Shown one piece after another: positions 9,226 to 21,742 of a stretch of 64,000 bases of DNA. Position numbers and translations under genes: made by a program. Positions within the stretch are counted from its first letter, which is position 1; every line of letters starts with the position of its first letter. Under the pieces are notes generated by a model. That model made no database searches and was not told the DNA's origin. It saw only the letters and a program-made list of their open reading frames with translations. This DNA is from Lota lota (taxonomy: Eukaryota > Chordata > Actinopteri > Gadiformes > Lotidae): NCBI GenBank assembly GCA_026745465.1, contig JACYXH010000125.1, positions 124,001 to 188,000 of the forward strand. The letters run 5' to 3'.

Positions 9226-10539
9226 GTTAGAGATAGCCGATGGTGTGCAGGTCCTCACTGCTCTGAAGCGCTTGATTGAAAAGTGCCAGGATGATCTCAA
9301 CCAAACGGTTAAAGAGAAACTGAAATCCACAGAGAGAGAAGCTGAAGGCCTCATCATAGAGCTGGAGCAGGAAATTAAAGATCTGACCAAAAGAGGCTCA
9401 GAGGTGAAGCAGTTCTCACACACTGAAGACCACCTCCACTTCCTCCAGACCTTCAGATCCCTGAAGAATCCTCCACCCACCAGGGACTGGACAACAGTGG
9501 AGGTCTGTCCTCCGTCATACATAGGGACCTTGAGGAGATCCCTGGATCAGCTGAAGAAGACACTAAACATGGAGATGAAGAAGGAGCCTGACCTGAGATC
9601 AGCTCTAAAGAAGTGTAAGTGTCGGTTTAGTTTGATTCATCTCAGGCTTGTCCAATATCCGGTGTCACTGGTATGATACGGTGCTCAAGCCCACACCGCC
9701 ATCATTACCGCCACACTGTCCATACCACTATTTTGTCATATTCTTAGTCTATAACTATTTAAGTTAAAACAAATAGCTTATATGTATATATAGTATGTAT
9801 GAGTACATGTCTATGTATATCTAGTATGTATGAACCAGTTCTATGGCTCCAACAGTTAATTTCCAGCCTGTATGTGAGCTCAGCTTGTTCAGTCTGTTGT
9901 TCACACAGGTGTCCCTTTTGAAGGTTGAGTGCAATGTATATGCGTGTATTTTGAAGTGATGAAGAATAATTCAGCAGCTAATCGTGTCTTGTTCTCCCAT
10001 CAGATGCCTGTGGACTCACACTGGACCCAAACACAGCCCACAGACGACTCTCTCTGTCTGAGGACAACAGAAAGGTGACGTGGGTTAGAGAGGAGCAGTC
10101 GTATCCTGATCACCCAGAGAGATTTGACTACTGTCCCCAGGTTTTGTGTAGAAAGGGTCTGACTGGCCGCTGTTACTGGGAGGTAGAGTGGAAAGGAGGT
10201 GTTGATATAGGAGTGACATACAGAGGAGGGGGTCATATTGGCTTGCTTGGAGGGAACAACAAGTCCTGGAGTCTTGAGTGTACTGATGGTGGTTACTCTG
10301 CCTGGTACAACGGTAGTGGAACAGACATACGTCTCCCCCCCGCTGGCTCTAACAGAGTAGGAGTGTATCTGGACCAGCCTGCTGGCACTCTGTCCTTCTA
10401 CAGAGTGTCCCCAGATGTAGGAAGGTCCTCAGACACACTGACACACATCCACACCTTCCAGTCCACCTTCACCCAGGAGGACCTCCACCCTGCGTTTGGG
10501 TTAGGGGGTGGTTCCTCAGTGTCTCTGCGTCGGTTGTAG
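9226..10539 (+). pseudogene. TRIM coiled-coil exon plus B30.2 exon (5'-truncated finTRIM/B30.2 gene)
   Basis: Exon 1 remnant (9226-9613) encodes the second half of a finTRIM coiled coil (EIADGVQVLTALKR, then KSTEREAEGL and HLHFLQTFRSLKNPPPTRDW). It ends at a donor T|GTAAGT at 9614. An acceptor CAG at 10001-10003 opens a B30.2 exon (10004-10539) in matching phase; it starts with the PRY signature LTLDPNTAHRRLSLSEDN and ends with SVSLRRL and TAG. RING and B-boxes are missing: homology to the intact gene at 17476 begins abruptly at 9226. The B30.2 type differs from that of the 17.4-kb gene, so this was a separate TRIM subfamily. It could be transcribed but lacks a start and an E3 domain. Confidence 0.75.
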
Positions 10540-11440
10540 ACACAGACAGACAGACATTGGTTTAGGAACTACTGCTCTGTTTGAGAGGTTGATGTCTGGT
10601 TCTCTCTATTGTATAAGGTGGTTATCAGTGTAAATTTGGTCAGGAGAATGAATTGGTGTTTTTTTATACGCTGTAGAGAAGGTGATCGTGTGACATCACT
10701 ATGAATGATACTCGTATCAGTGTTTCCTCAAATTCAATACTTTTGTATTTTGGTTGATTTTAAAACATGTAATAACTAAACTCCAAATGCTACTTTTTAT
10801 TGGGCTTCAGAAAAGTTTATCTTGATAAACCATGAATGGAAGATACTTTTAAGATTCTCTGTAGTTAGCTAAGCAGGTTTTACAAAGATAAATTTAATTT
10901 GAAATGTATTTTAAATACCTATTGATGGTAAATGTTTCTTATACTACAATATTTGTATATTGTCAGTCATTAACAGTTTTTTTTCTTAAAGACTGATATC
11001 AGTTTGTATTGTAATAATCCTATCATGGAGACTGAATTACAGCAGATTTGATACTTTATTCACAAGACCAACTGGTCTATGAGGTAATGTTCATGTTTTA
11101 AATGACTTTAAACTGAATATTGATTCCTTGTGTTCTGTTGGGAATAAAACGGCAGCAGAATAAGTTCAGTTATTCAAGATATGTGCACACCTGTTTATGG
11201 TTTCTAATGTCTGATAATTATATTATTTTAGTCCTTGTGTTTATTGTGTACATGTAAGTTTATTGTGTACAGTTTTTCTGTTGTATTTGTTAATGAAGCA
11301 TCATGGTAATAAACTGTGGATTCAACTGAATGTTCTCGTGTATTCAGCCAATAATTATTTTAGTTTTAATACTAACTAATCCTAACACAAGGGCCTTAAG
11401 AAGAATATATATCAATCAGAAATTATTTAAAATTAATATT
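10540..11440. other. Probable 3' UTR of the B30.2 relic; no gene
   Basis: AT-rich, with AATAAA-like signals at about 11143 and 11309. The stretch around 11190-11300 resembles 31740-31810, suggesting another decayed B30.2 gene end there. Confidence 0.5.
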
Positions 11441-11990
11441 ATTTCCAACATTATTTCCCTCTCAGCCAAAAGGGGGTGCTGCAGCACCCTCCACCATACT
11501 TCCAGTGCCTATGTGTATCTGTATTCACTGTACGTAGCTTTGGATCACTGTGTCTGATAAAAGACTAAATGGTAAGATATGAGGTCGTTTATCAAAGCCA
11601 TGTTTTAGTACTCTATTATTGCATGTGGAGCCACTAGGGGGCGATGAATCCACCTCGGTGCAGTTCACCTTCTGGCCAACATGATTAGGGTGAAGGACAC
11701 ACAGGTGTGTGTGTGTGTGTGTGGTGGAGGTGTTTGGGATGGTTGAAGAGCCTATGGTGCTCAGCACACCACAACAAGCGAACAGAAGATAAGAGACCCA
11801 ACACGAACCCAACCCCACTAAATGAACACAAGACATTATGAAAGGTTAATTCAAGGTAGGTTTGTTAAGCCGTATTCATCTTTTCACCAGAGTGACTGAA
11901 TGACTCAGAGAACTGGATACACACTTGCTGTCACTACACTGCATCTTTCATAGCAACACCATTAAGGTGGAGTTTAGCTTTGGGTGGAGG
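11440..11990. repeat. Segment duplicated in inverse orientation at 39180-39720
   Basis: Shared landmarks include the stretch with GGTGGATTCACCGCCCCCTA (minus copy here), the TG tract at 11706-11722 and the CTGCAGCACCCC motif near 11480. No coding content. Confidence 0.75.
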
Positions 11991-13140
11991 TGTGTGAAGT
12001 GTGGAGGACAGGTGCAGCGAAACAGCCAACATCAGTCCTAACAAACCAATCATAATCTTTAGTTAAGTATTGATTATTTTAATGACTTCAACAGTCACAC
12101 ATATAAGTTGAACCGGAAACTTCCAACCGTGTTGTGGTTTAATTTGTAAAAATTATTTAGGAAATGACCGTGTATTGGAGACAAAAGACGGCTACTACCA
12201 AACTAGCTGCTTTACTGAACGGAAGTAAACAGCGCCACCTGCAACAAGCCCCGCGAACTCATTACCATGGCAACCTAATTAGTACACCTACATGCAGGTG
12301 TGCATGGAAGCAAATCATAACGTTTTGAAAATTTAAAAGCCATTTAATTTTGTATATGGAAATTTAAAACACCATTGAATTCATAACATTGACATATTAT
12401 ACTTTGAAGCCAAAATCATCTGAATTCATTCGTTTTGAATTCACCTCGGCAATCGAGACTGAACGTGATGGAACAGACTGCTGTCATGGTGGTTATGTTG
12501 TGTTACGAGCTTTTATGAAGCCCTGAAACCTACTGTGCTTATTGAGGCCCCACTTTGATTATACATAACTGACATAAACCGTACAATTTACCTGAGCCCC
12601 GTCCTTCTCCCTGTTGGCCATCGTTGGCTTTAATTCTCCAGCAGTTTTCTTTGATCACATGACTGAAGGATGGCGCTCTGATAGGCCGGCAGTAGATTCG
12701 ATTGCATTCTGTCTCTATTGCTTTGGCCTTGGAAGGCGCTGCTATTGCAGTTTGGCTTTAATTTTCTGGTCCATATTTTGACCACTTGAATATGAGTAAT
12801 CAATATCGTATGTATATGCATATAGATATAGATATCTCGAATATATCAAACATCTGCAACTTTTATTTTTGTATTAATTAGTGAATGCATCATTTTTTTA
12901 TCGTGTTTTTAAATGGTACAACTTGAAATGCCATATTTGAATTTCAAAGCGGTGATTTCAAAAATAATAAATTCAGATGACCTTATTTTTAAAGTATAAT
13001 ATTTCAACGTTATGAATTCATTTGTGTTTACGTCTCGATATACAAAGTATCATGTTACTACTTAGCCTGCTGATTTTGATATGAATTATGATGAGGAAAC
13101 GGCTTAGTGATTAAGGATCCTCAAGTCCTTAACTGAGTGA
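11990..13140. other. No gene seen
   Basis: AT-rich sequence with several short inverted stretches (for example around 12330-12440 and 12930-13020, both about gaattcat/atgaattc), perhaps an old MITE; nothing coding. Confidence 0.5.
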
Positions 13141-13189
13141 TTAAGTGATTAAGGAGCATGTTATGCTCCTTAATCCTGATGTGCGTGCG

Positions 13190-13412
13190 TTATGTCCTTA
13201 TGTGTGTGCGTGTGCGCGTGTATGCATTTCTGTGTGTGCGTGTGTCTGTGTGCGTGTGTGTGCGTCCGCGTGCGTGCGTCTGTGTGTGCGTGTGTCAGTG
13301 TGCGTGTGTCTGTGTGCGTGTCTGTGTGCATGTGTGCATGTCTGTGTGTACGTGTGCGTGCATGCATGTCTGTGTGCGCGTGTGTCTGTGTGCGTGTGTG
13401 CGTGTGCGGGTA
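13190..13412. repeat. TG-rich interrupted microsatellite
   Basis: TGTGTGCG/TGTGTCTG units. The Cys/Val and His/Thr open frames in it are repeat artefacts. Confidence 0.95.
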
Positions 13413-13654
13413 GGTTCTCTGAGGTTCTCAGAGATGTTCCACTGAGGCGTGGATGCGTCCCTCATTCTCCCCGGTACGGGATGCACTACATGTGAACATG
13501 AACCTTTAAGAGCATTTCAAACCTGTGTCTGGAGCCTTGTGGGCGGATTTGCATGTGCGCATGTGTGAAAGACTGTGTCTTCATTGTGCGCATCCAAATA
13601 CAAGCACCACATACAACAAGGACTCCACAACAAAGGAAGACAAAATATAGCGTT

Positions 13655-13882
13655 TGAACACACACACACTAACACACACACACACACCACACGCATACAC
13701 ACACATAGACACACACTAATATACACACACACACACCACACGCATACACACACACATAGACACACACTAATATGTACACACACACACACACCACACACAT
13801 ACACACACACATAGACACACCACACACATACACACAGACAGACACACCACACACTAATATACACACACACTAACACACACAT
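13655..13882. repeat. CA-rich interrupted repeat with about 60-bp higher-order unit
   Basis: ACACACAC blocks joined by ATACACACACATAGACACAC and TAATATACAC, repeated about four times. Confidence 0.9.
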
Positions 13883-13985
13883 TACTTTTTGTTTTGTTTG
13901 CAAAGTTTGCAAACTATAACAACAAAGAAACATAAATATGAAAATATAAAGATTTAAATAAGAAACAATATATAAAATACAATAC

Positions 13986-14166
13986 ATTTATTTAATGCCA
14001 CATTTATTAATTTAATGCCGCAAAAAAGTTGGCATTTAATAAAAACATGTGGCATTATGAAATAGAAGTCCCAGGAAATAAATAAATGTGGCATTAAATA
14101 AATTAATGTAGCATTATTAAATAAAAGTCCCCTGAAATTAATAAATGTGGCATTAAATAAATAAAT
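13986..14166. mobile_element. MITE-like palindrome
   Basis: ATTTATTTAATGCCACATTTATT at the left (13986) and its complement at the right (to about 14164) frame about 180 bp with further internal copies of the GGCATTAAATAAAT motif. No coding capacity. The class is not identified. Confidence 0.5.
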
Positions 14167-14248
14167 TTATCATTTTGAAATATGTCCCCTGACACTATAG
14201 AAAATACAGAATATATAGTATATCTGTTTTTTTAAATGCAGCTGTACT

Positions 14249-14560
14249 GTTGAGAACTCTTCTATTAAACCTTAATTACCCTTTATAATTAGGCTTATAT
14301 AGTTGTAGGAACCAACGAATAATAAAGAATAAAGCTGTTGAGAACTATTCTATTACACCTTCATTACCCTTTATAATTAGGCTTATATAGTTATAGGAAC
14401 CAACGAATAATAAAGAATAAAGCTGTTGAGAACTCTTCTATTAAACCTTCATTACCCTTTATAATTAGGCTTATATAGTTATAGGAACCAACGAATAATA
14501 AAGAATAAAGCTGTTGAGAACTCTTCTATTAAACCTTCATTACCCTTTATAATTAGACTT
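14249..14560. repeat. 88-bp tandem repeat, about 3.6 copies
   Basis: Unit begins TTGAGAACTCTTCTATTAAA; starts at about 14249, 14337, 14425 and 14513. Confidence 0.92.
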
Positions 14561-14770
14561 ATGAACCAAGGAATAAAAAATAATAAATCTCCAGCCCCGA
14601 TCCAATATTCAACAAAAGAAGAACAGAGAACAGGTCTGTTTATTGCCGCTACGCTCGCTGCAGGAACGCGCCCTGGCGTGCACGCGCACAGTGCACACAC
14701 GAGCAGCAGAGCTATGAGAGCAGCAGACAGCGGATTCAGTCAGAGTAGGAAGTAGAGGCGCAAGCAGCGC

Positions 14771-14877
<107 letters not shown>

Positions 14878-15172
14878 CATTATTTTTTACTTTAACTTCC
14901 TGAACCGGACTTCCTGTCCTCCCCTAACCACGGATGTTTCATAACAACCTGTGGCTCCCAACTTTAAACACAGATTAGCGTCTGGTTTGCATGAACACTC
15001 GTATTTGAGCACTTTGTATGAGTCGATGTGTCCTCGTATATAACTAGAATCAATACGATGGATGACAGTTACCATCACTGTGGAAAAGGCTCTCTGGTGA
15101 TGGAACATTCCGACCACCCCCACGGCTAGCAAAGTGGTTCTGCCTTCTTAGAACTCATTATGGTTCCTGTAG

Positions 15173-15281
<109 letters not shown>

Positions 15282-15417
15282 CGGTGTAATGAAACAAGAA
15301 ATTACAATGATCAAAAGTCTAACCTGTAAAACACTTTCATAAACACCATGGATCAAACCAGGAAACAGAACAGGAACAATTTTGGATGTCTGTTGAAGTC
15401 ATTCAAATAATCAATAC

Positions 15418-15600
15418 TTAATCAGAATCAGAATTAGCTTTATTGCCAACGAAGTGTAACAAGTATAAGGAATTTGTCTTGGTATTTGGTGCAAGCAATA
15501 ACAACAACAAAACATAAATATGACAATATAATTATTTGTAATTAGAAATAATATATAAAATATAAACGGACTATATAAAAAAGACAGAATATACAGAGTT
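15418..15600 (-). mobile_element. LINE/SINE 3' tail
   Basis: On the minus strand this ends GCCAATAAAGCTAATTCTGA followed by TTCTGATT, the short terminal repeat typical of fish CR1/L2-clade 3' ends. No reverse transcriptase sequence remains here; 13900-13985 holds a related fragment. Confidence 0.6.
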
Positions 15601-15649
15601 TGTTTTAAAAATGTTGCTGTACAGTTGTGAAGGAATGTGCAAAATATGA

Positions 15650-16370
15650 CCATAGAATGTGCAAATGTTCACAGTATTAAGTTGATCAACATGTGCAATG
15701 TGCAAGAAACTAAAAGATGAAAGGCTGTGTATCGCTGCACCTGTCCTCCACAGTTCACACACCTCCACCCAACGCTGAACACCAACTTAATGGTGTTGAA
15801 CTGCAAGACGCAGTGTAGTGACAACAAGTGTGTCTCCAATTCTCATAGCTTTTATAGATTTGAACTCTGGAGACATTATAAACACGCTTTGCACATACCG
15901 TCATGACAAAACCCGCATCAATAAACAGGATGTAGAAGCGTTTCACTGATTCTAAAGGTGAACTGCATGTGATTGACGCGTTTCAGCGTGTAGAACCAAC
16001 GCAGCAGCGTTTTAGTGGAGCAGTGAACATGCAGCAGAGAGTCGGCCTGCCGACGGAGAATCCTTCTCAGCAGCTCGAGAAGGTGTGTGCGTAATCCCCG
16101 CCCGTTTCTATTGGTCCGCAGTTAGGGCTCCGCAGTAAAGCATATAAAAGCACGGAGCCAAAGACACACTCAGCGGTCCAAGGCACAAGCCCATAAGGCG
16201 AAGCCTAGACGGCGTAGCCTACATGGAATACAACAGTTGTGTTTATTGCCGCTACGCTCGCTGCAGGAACGCGCTCCAGCGTGCACGCGCACATTGCACA
16301 CACGAGCAGCAGAGCTATGAGAGCAGCAGACAGCGGATTCAGTCAGAGTAGAAAGTAGAGGCGCAAGCAG
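15650..16370. other. No gene; repeated segments
   Basis: Contains a piece shared with the minisatellite flanks (15740-15850, similar to 32840-32960 and 39200-39330) and the 16245-16375 segment noted under 14774. Confidence 0.5.
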
Positions 16371-16374
16371 CACT

Positions 16375-16383
16375 GTGTGTGTT

Positions 16384-16463
<80 letters not shown>

Positions 16464-16468
16464 CGGCT
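16375..16468. repeat. (TG)n microsatellite
   Basis: About 40 TG units followed by CGCGCG. Confidence 0.97.
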
Positions 16469-16540
16469 GTGTCTGCGCGTGGCTGTGTCTGTGAGCGTGT
16501 CTGAAGGCTACCGAGGGGGCGGGCCCGAGCCTGGAGCTCT

Positions 16541-16550
16541 GTATAAAGAC
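16541..16550 (+). promoter_or_regulatory. TATA box of finTRIM copy 1
   Basis: GTATAAAGAC lies about 67 bp before the candidate ATG at 16609, just downstream of a GC-rich stretch. The equivalent box is kept at 30302-30308 (minus) and degraded in the orphan copy near 40780. Confidence 0.65.
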
Positions 16551-16608
16551 CCCTCTCTCTTATTCAGCAAACGGAAGTTTACGGAAATCCAACCGACGAA
16601 GGGACGAC

Positions 16609-16699
16609 ATGACGAAGAGACGACGTGGACACGTTAGCCTCTCTGGAGACGAAGAACAAGACGTTTTAAATCAGAGAGCCGGGACAGAAACATTCCAAG
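16609..16699 (+). CDS. Candidate first coding exon of finTRIM copy 1
   Basis: An ATG opens 30 codons (beginning MTKRRRGHVSLSGDEEQDVL) and ends CAAG followed by GTGGGT, a donor. Joining to the acceptor at 17473 (TTTCTAG, exon GA ATG) keeps the frame into the finTRIM ATG and adds 31 residues. The exon is kept with an intact frame at 30149-30239 and 40625-40715, with substitutions. Typical finTRIMs start directly before the RING, so this could instead be 5' UTR. The open frame of 16735-17040, also repeated, is probably intronic. Confidence 0.6.
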
Positions 16700-17475
16700 G
16701 TGGGTCCAACACATTGAACCTCTAATCCTCATCGTTGCCGTCCTGTCTGCAGTGCGCCATGTTGTACTGTAGCGTTAGCCCCACACGGGTCTCCTGCGCT
16801 CCGTGTGAACACGTGATGTTGATGCTTAGCGAAACCAACCTTCACGTGCTCTATTGTGTCGCCTCGTCGGATTCCACCAGCGCGTGCTCGGTGCTCGGCG
16901 TCCTGTTTGGAGCGCGGCGCCACACGTGGGGCCGCGCTCTGTGCGCTTTGCTTGAACCCGACCAGGCGAGGCCAACACGGGACTTTAACAAAGTTAGTTT
17001 GGTGTTAAAGCATCAGGGCGTTCTGTGTAATCTAATCTAAGTATCGATGAGCTCCGACGTACCCGGCGCTACAATCGGTATTTGAGGAACAAAGGAAATA
17101 GATTTACTTCCTGGTGATCGTTCATCCAGAATGATTACCAGGAAAGGACAAAAAGCAGATCTTCCTCCAGAAGAACTGTTCAGATAAGGCTTCAGGCCTT
17201 TTTGAGGCCCAGCTGCATGCAGACCCCGTCCCTGTTGCTCTATGCCACTGTATTTTCTTTTCTCTTGTTTATTGATTTCTTTTTGTTTGTATCACATTTC
17301 AATTCTCTCTATATTATAGAGTCTATAATAGTTATATATTCAAAACCTGTGTACGGTGTTGCTGGTGAAGAAAGATGTCTTGTTCTTAACTTGTCTTATT
17401 CTTAACACATTATTACATGTATATAATGTATAGTTAAAAACGGTAATTTAATTTTCATAATTTTTATTTCTAGGA

Positions 17476-19101
17476 ATGGCGTCCAATTCTTCCTGGTCTG
17501 AGGATAACTTTTCATGTCCCATCTGCCTGGATGTGTTCAACAGCCCAGTCACCACACCATGTGGACACAACTTCTGCAGAACCTGTATTACAAGGTTCTG
17601 GGATGGCCAAGTCCAGTACAAATGTCCTGTTTGTAACAAACTGTTCCAGACAAGACCTGATTTACAGGTCAATACTCTCTTTTCAGAGATGATTGATCAG
17701 TTTAGAAGGTCTGTACGAGTCACAGAGCAGCCGTGTGTTGAACCAGCAGAAGTTCCCTGTGATGTCTGTACTGGGACCCAGCTGAAGGCTGTGATGTCCT
17801 GCCTAGTGTGTTTTACCTCTTACTGCCAAACCCACCTGGAGCCTCATCAGAGAGTTGCAGGCCTGAAGAGACATCGGATGGTCGAGCCTATGGACCGTCT
17901 GGAAGACAGGATGTGTAAGAAACACGACCGACTTCTGGAGCTCTTCTGCCAGACTGAACAGGTGTGTGTGTGTCAGTTCTGCACAGAGACAGACCACAAG
18001 TCCCATCCTGTTGTGTCTCTAAAGGAGGAATATGAAGTGAAGACGGCCCAGCTGGGGAAGATAGAGTCTGAAATTCAGCAGAAGATCCAGGAGAGAAAAC
18101 TAAAGATTAAGGAGATCAAAGACACCGTAGAATTGAGCAACAAAGACGCAGACAGAGAGATAGCTGATGGTGTGCAGGTCTTCACTGCTCTGATGCGCTA
18201 CATTGAAAAGTGGCAGGATGAGTTCAACCAAACGGTTAAAGAGAGACTGAAATCCACAGAGAAAGAGGCTGAAGACCTCTTCAAAGAGCTGGAGCAGGAA
18301 ATAGAAGATGTGACCAATAGAAGCACAGAGGTGAAGCAGCTCTCACAGACTGAAGACCACCTCCACTTCCTCCAGACCTTCAGATCCCTGAAGAATCCTC
18401 CACCCACCAGGGACTGGACAACGGTGGAGGTCCGTCCTCCGTCATACGTAGGGACCTTGAGGGGATCCCTGGATCAGCTGGAGGAGACACTGAACATGGA
18501 GATGAAGAAGCTGTGTGATGCTGCTGAACTAAAGATGGTCCAGCAGTATGAAGTAGATGTGACTCTGGATCCTGATACAGCTCATTCCAGTCTCATCCTG
18601 TCTGAGGATGGGAAACAAGTACATCATGGAGGTGTCAGGAAGATACTCCCAGACAACCCTAACAGTTTTACAGAGAAATTATTTGTTCTCACGAGGCAGA
18701 GCTTCTCCTCAGGGAGATTTTACTTTGAGGTCCAGGTTAAAGACAAGACTGAATGGTGTTTAGGAGTGGTCAGAGAGTCCATCAACAGAAGCAGTGCGAT
18801 CAAACCCATCCCTAAGAATGGTTACTGGACTATTTTATTCAACAAGGAACGGTTGGTATTTAGAGGTAACCCTTATGTCCGTCTCCCTCTGAGAGTTGAG
18901 CTCCAGAAGGTGGGGGTGTTTGTTGATTATGATGAGGGTCTGGTCTCCTTCTATGATGTGGAAGCCAGGGTTCATATCTACTCTGCTACTGGCTGCACCT
19001 TTAGTGAGCCTCTCTATCTATTCCTCTGCCCATGTCGCTATGATTATAAAGGTAAAAACTCTGCCCCCCTGACCATCTCACCTGTCAATCAAACAGACTA
19101 G
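17476..19101 (+). CDS. finTRIM E3 ubiquitin ligase, copy 1 (intact)
   Basis: 541 residues from ATG to TAG, in one exon after a 5' intron (acceptor TTTCTAG at 17467-17473). RING C3HC4 at residues 14-53 (Cys14, 17, 29, His31, Cys34, 37, 50, 53); B-box 1 about 95-124; B-box 2 about 147-177; coiled coil about 180-345; PRY-SPRY about 358-535, starting at VTLDPDTAHSSLILSEDG and ending in EPLYLFLCP. All zinc ligands are present. finTRIMs are a fish-specific TRIM group, ubiquitin ligases with variable B30.2 domains, many induced by virus or interferon; the target here is unknown. It has inverted and direct relatives at 27935-29283 (broken) and 36204-37823 (intact). With the upstream exon the product would have 572 residues. 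Confidence 0.93.
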   Translation: MASNSSWSEDNFSCPICLDVFNSPVTTPCGHNFCRTCITRFWDGQVQYKCPVCNKLFQTRPDLQVNTLFSEMIDQFRRSVRVTEQPCVEPAEVPCDVCTGTQLKAVMSCLVCFTSYCQTHLEPHQRVAGLKRHRMVEPMDRLEDRMCKKHDRLLELFCQTEQVCVCQFCTETDHKSHPVVSLKEEYEVKTAQLGKIESEIQQKIQERKLKIKEIKDTVELSNKDADREIADGVQVFTALMRYIEKWQDEFNQTVKERLKSTEKEAEDLFKELEQEIEDVTNRSTEVKQLSQTEDHLHFLQTFRSLKNPPPTRDWTTVEVRPPSYVGTLRGSLDQLEETLNMEMKKLCDAAELKMVQQYEVDVTLDPDTAHSSLILSEDGKQVHHGGVRKILPDNPNSFTEKLFVLTRQSFSSGRFYFEVQVKDKTEWCLGVVRESINRSSAIKPIPKNGYWTILFNKERLVFRGNPYVRLPLRVELQKVGVFVDYDEGLVSFYDVEARVHIYSATGCTFSEPLYLFLCPCRYDYKGKNSAPLTISPVNQTD

Positions 19102-19509
19102 GACCTTTTGTTTGATAATAAAATAGTCAAACGACCAAAACCACTAATGTTGTTTCATGAATTATAATATCTACTACGTGAGATCTGAGAGAACTGCATT
19201 AATGTTGTACTGCTTTCATTTGACAAGAAGGAATTCATTCGGAAAATAACCCTGACTATTGTAAAATATAACCCATGATACGTGATTAGATTACAAATAC
19301 TATATTGATCAATATCTGATTACTGCTGAATGTTTTTTATACATTTAACAATATGAAATTTAGAAACATTTGCAGGTGCATGTTAAAAATCTCTAGTTTC
19401 TTAAACAAAACGAGGATATTAGTTTATACTCCTGAAATATGAATGACATCAAATGTTTGTACACTTTTTTATTTCAATAAAAATTTACAAAAGGTAGAAT
19501 GGGGTAATT

Positions 19510-19990
19510 TTCTGTGGAATATTTACATTCTCTACAATAATTACTCAGTAGAATAGGTACATTCTCAGCAATATGTATTTAGTAGAATAGGTACATTCTC
19601 AGTACAATATGTATTCAGTAGAATAGCTACATTCTCAGTACAATAATTAGTCAGTACAATAGGTACATTCTCAGTACAATATGTATTCAGTAGAATAGCT
19701 ACATTCTCAGTACAATAATTAGTCAGTAGAATAGGTACATTCTCAGTACAATATGTATTCAGTCGAATAGGTACATTCTCAGTACAATATGTATTCAGTC
19801 GAATAGGTACATTCTCAGTACAATATGTGTTCAGTAGAATAGGTACATTCTCTACAATATGTATTCAGTCGAATAGGTACATTCTCAGTACAATATGTAT
19901 TCAGTAGAATAGGTAAATTCTCTACAATATGTATTCAGTAGAATAGGTACATTCTCAGTACAACATGTATTCAGTAGAATAGAGTACATT
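19510..19990. repeat. 36-bp minisatellite, about 13 copies
   Basis: Unit ATTCAGTAGAATAGGTACAT plus TCTCAGTACAATATGT, 400 bp downstream of finTRIM copy 1. The same unit follows copy 2 (27375-27510) and copy 3 (38225-38420). Confidence 0.95.
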
Positions 19991-20470
19991 TTCCTTCGCT
20001 CTCTCCCCCTCCTTCCCTCATTCTCTTCCCCTCCTCTCACTCCCTCCCTCCTTCTCTCCTTCCCTCTCAGTGTCTCTACTCTCTCTCTACCTCTTTTCCC
20101 CTCCCTTTCCCTCCCTCTCTCTCTCCCACCTTCCCTCTTCCCCTCTCCCTCCCTCTCCCTCCCTCTCTCCTACAGTGAAGCTGACTGTCATCGATGTCTC
20201 TGTGTCAACAGCATTGGGCCTGTGTGTCACTCCGTCCACTGCCGCCACCTAGCGGCCGCCGGCTGCCACTTCTCCACGTGCTTCTGTTTACACACACTGC
20301 CAGCAATCGCCAATCTACGCTCCCTATTTCTCCACCGCGCTTCCTAGCAGCCGGCGCCAGTTCGTTGTTCCCTCTCCCTCCCTCCCTCTCCCTCCCTCTC
20401 TCCTACAGTGAAGCTGACTGTCATCGATGTCTCTGTGTCAATAGCATTATCTCTGTGTCTTCCAATCTAA
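19990..20470. repeat. CT-rich block with an embedded repeated segment
   Basis: CCCTCCCT-type pyrimidine runs surround a 170-bp non-repetitive piece (20165-20345, containing CTAGCGGCCGCCGGCTGCCA) that recurs inverted at 26965-27185. TCCTACAGTGAAGCTGACTG occurs twice here and again at 21010, and inverted near 26550 and 27165. Confidence 0.8.
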
Positions 20471-20734
20471 ATGTTCAGTTAAAGTTCATATCTCTCTCCA
20501 TCTCTCTGTCCCCTCTCCTCTTGTTCCTGTTTTTTTATACGTTTAATGATATCAAATTGCAAACGACTACAGGAAGTAGAAAATATTGACAATGTGAAGT
20601 GTTCATTTTGATAACATAATAAAATGTTTCTAAACCTTTTTGATTTAAATTCAAATTTACAAAAGTAGAATGAGACATTCATTGGAAAAGGAGCATTCTC
20701 TACAATATGTATTCAGTAGAATAGCTATATTCTC

Positions 20735-21227
<493 letters not shown>

Positions 21228-21519
21228 GGATGTCTTTGGTCAGACAGAAATGGAGAGAGACACAGAAGACATCAGCAGTCCCACTAGAGATGTGTTTCAA
21301 GACATTGTGTCAGCCCGGCTCCAGCGCAGCGGCCCAGACGGCCCAGGGGAGCGCTGGTAGACGGAGCAGACCGCCGCTCTCCCCCAGCTGGCCCCCGGGA
21401 GCGACTTAGTGCTGGCCCCACTCAGCGCCATGGCAAGTGTTGTCAAGTGTCGAATATAAAATGTACACCGGTAGAAGTCAATGCGCTTACTAATGTCGAG
21501 GTATTATCATTCCAACATG

Positions 21520-21591
21520 TTCTCGTTAGTATAGTGGTCAGTATCCCCGCCTGTCACGCGGGAGACCGGGGTTCAATTCCCCGACGGGGAG
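21520..21591 (+). tRNA. tRNA-Asp (anticodon GTC)
   Basis: 72 nt; identical in body to the Asp gene at 3079 except TTCTCGT at the 5' end, which weakens acceptor pairing. Flanks (ATGCGCTTACTAATGTCGAG upstream, the ACCCACAGTCACCAA stretch downstream) match those of the genes at 3079 and 25766. Confidence 0.85.
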
Positions 21592-21742
21592 TGTTTGACA
21601 TTAACCCACAGTCACCAATACAATCAAAGTTGAGTTATTTTAGGAGCAGTCGGTGTCTGTGAGCAAAAAGCGATCTTTGAAATACATGTCAAACGTAACA
21701 CTATTCACGCAACGATCCACTCTTGGACAATTTATATTATGA

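Larger units (their letters stand above)
16510..20590. repeat. Inverted duplication, left arm
   Basis: Runs from the GC-rich promoter region (GAGGGGGCGGGCCCGAGCC) through the finTRIM and its 3' minisatellite to the CT-rich block and the sequence ending near 20590. The right arm is at 26395-30350 in opposite orientation. The arms differ in the coiled-coil deletion, minisatellite length and internal indels. Confidence 0.9.

Noticed and set aside
13145..13495. Cys-rich and His-rich open frames
   Set aside because: Artefacts of TG/CA microsatellites.
16735..17040. Open frame repeated in three upstream copies
   Set aside because: It lies between a good donor and acceptor of the finTRIM 5' intron and is kept only because the copies are recent; no domain.
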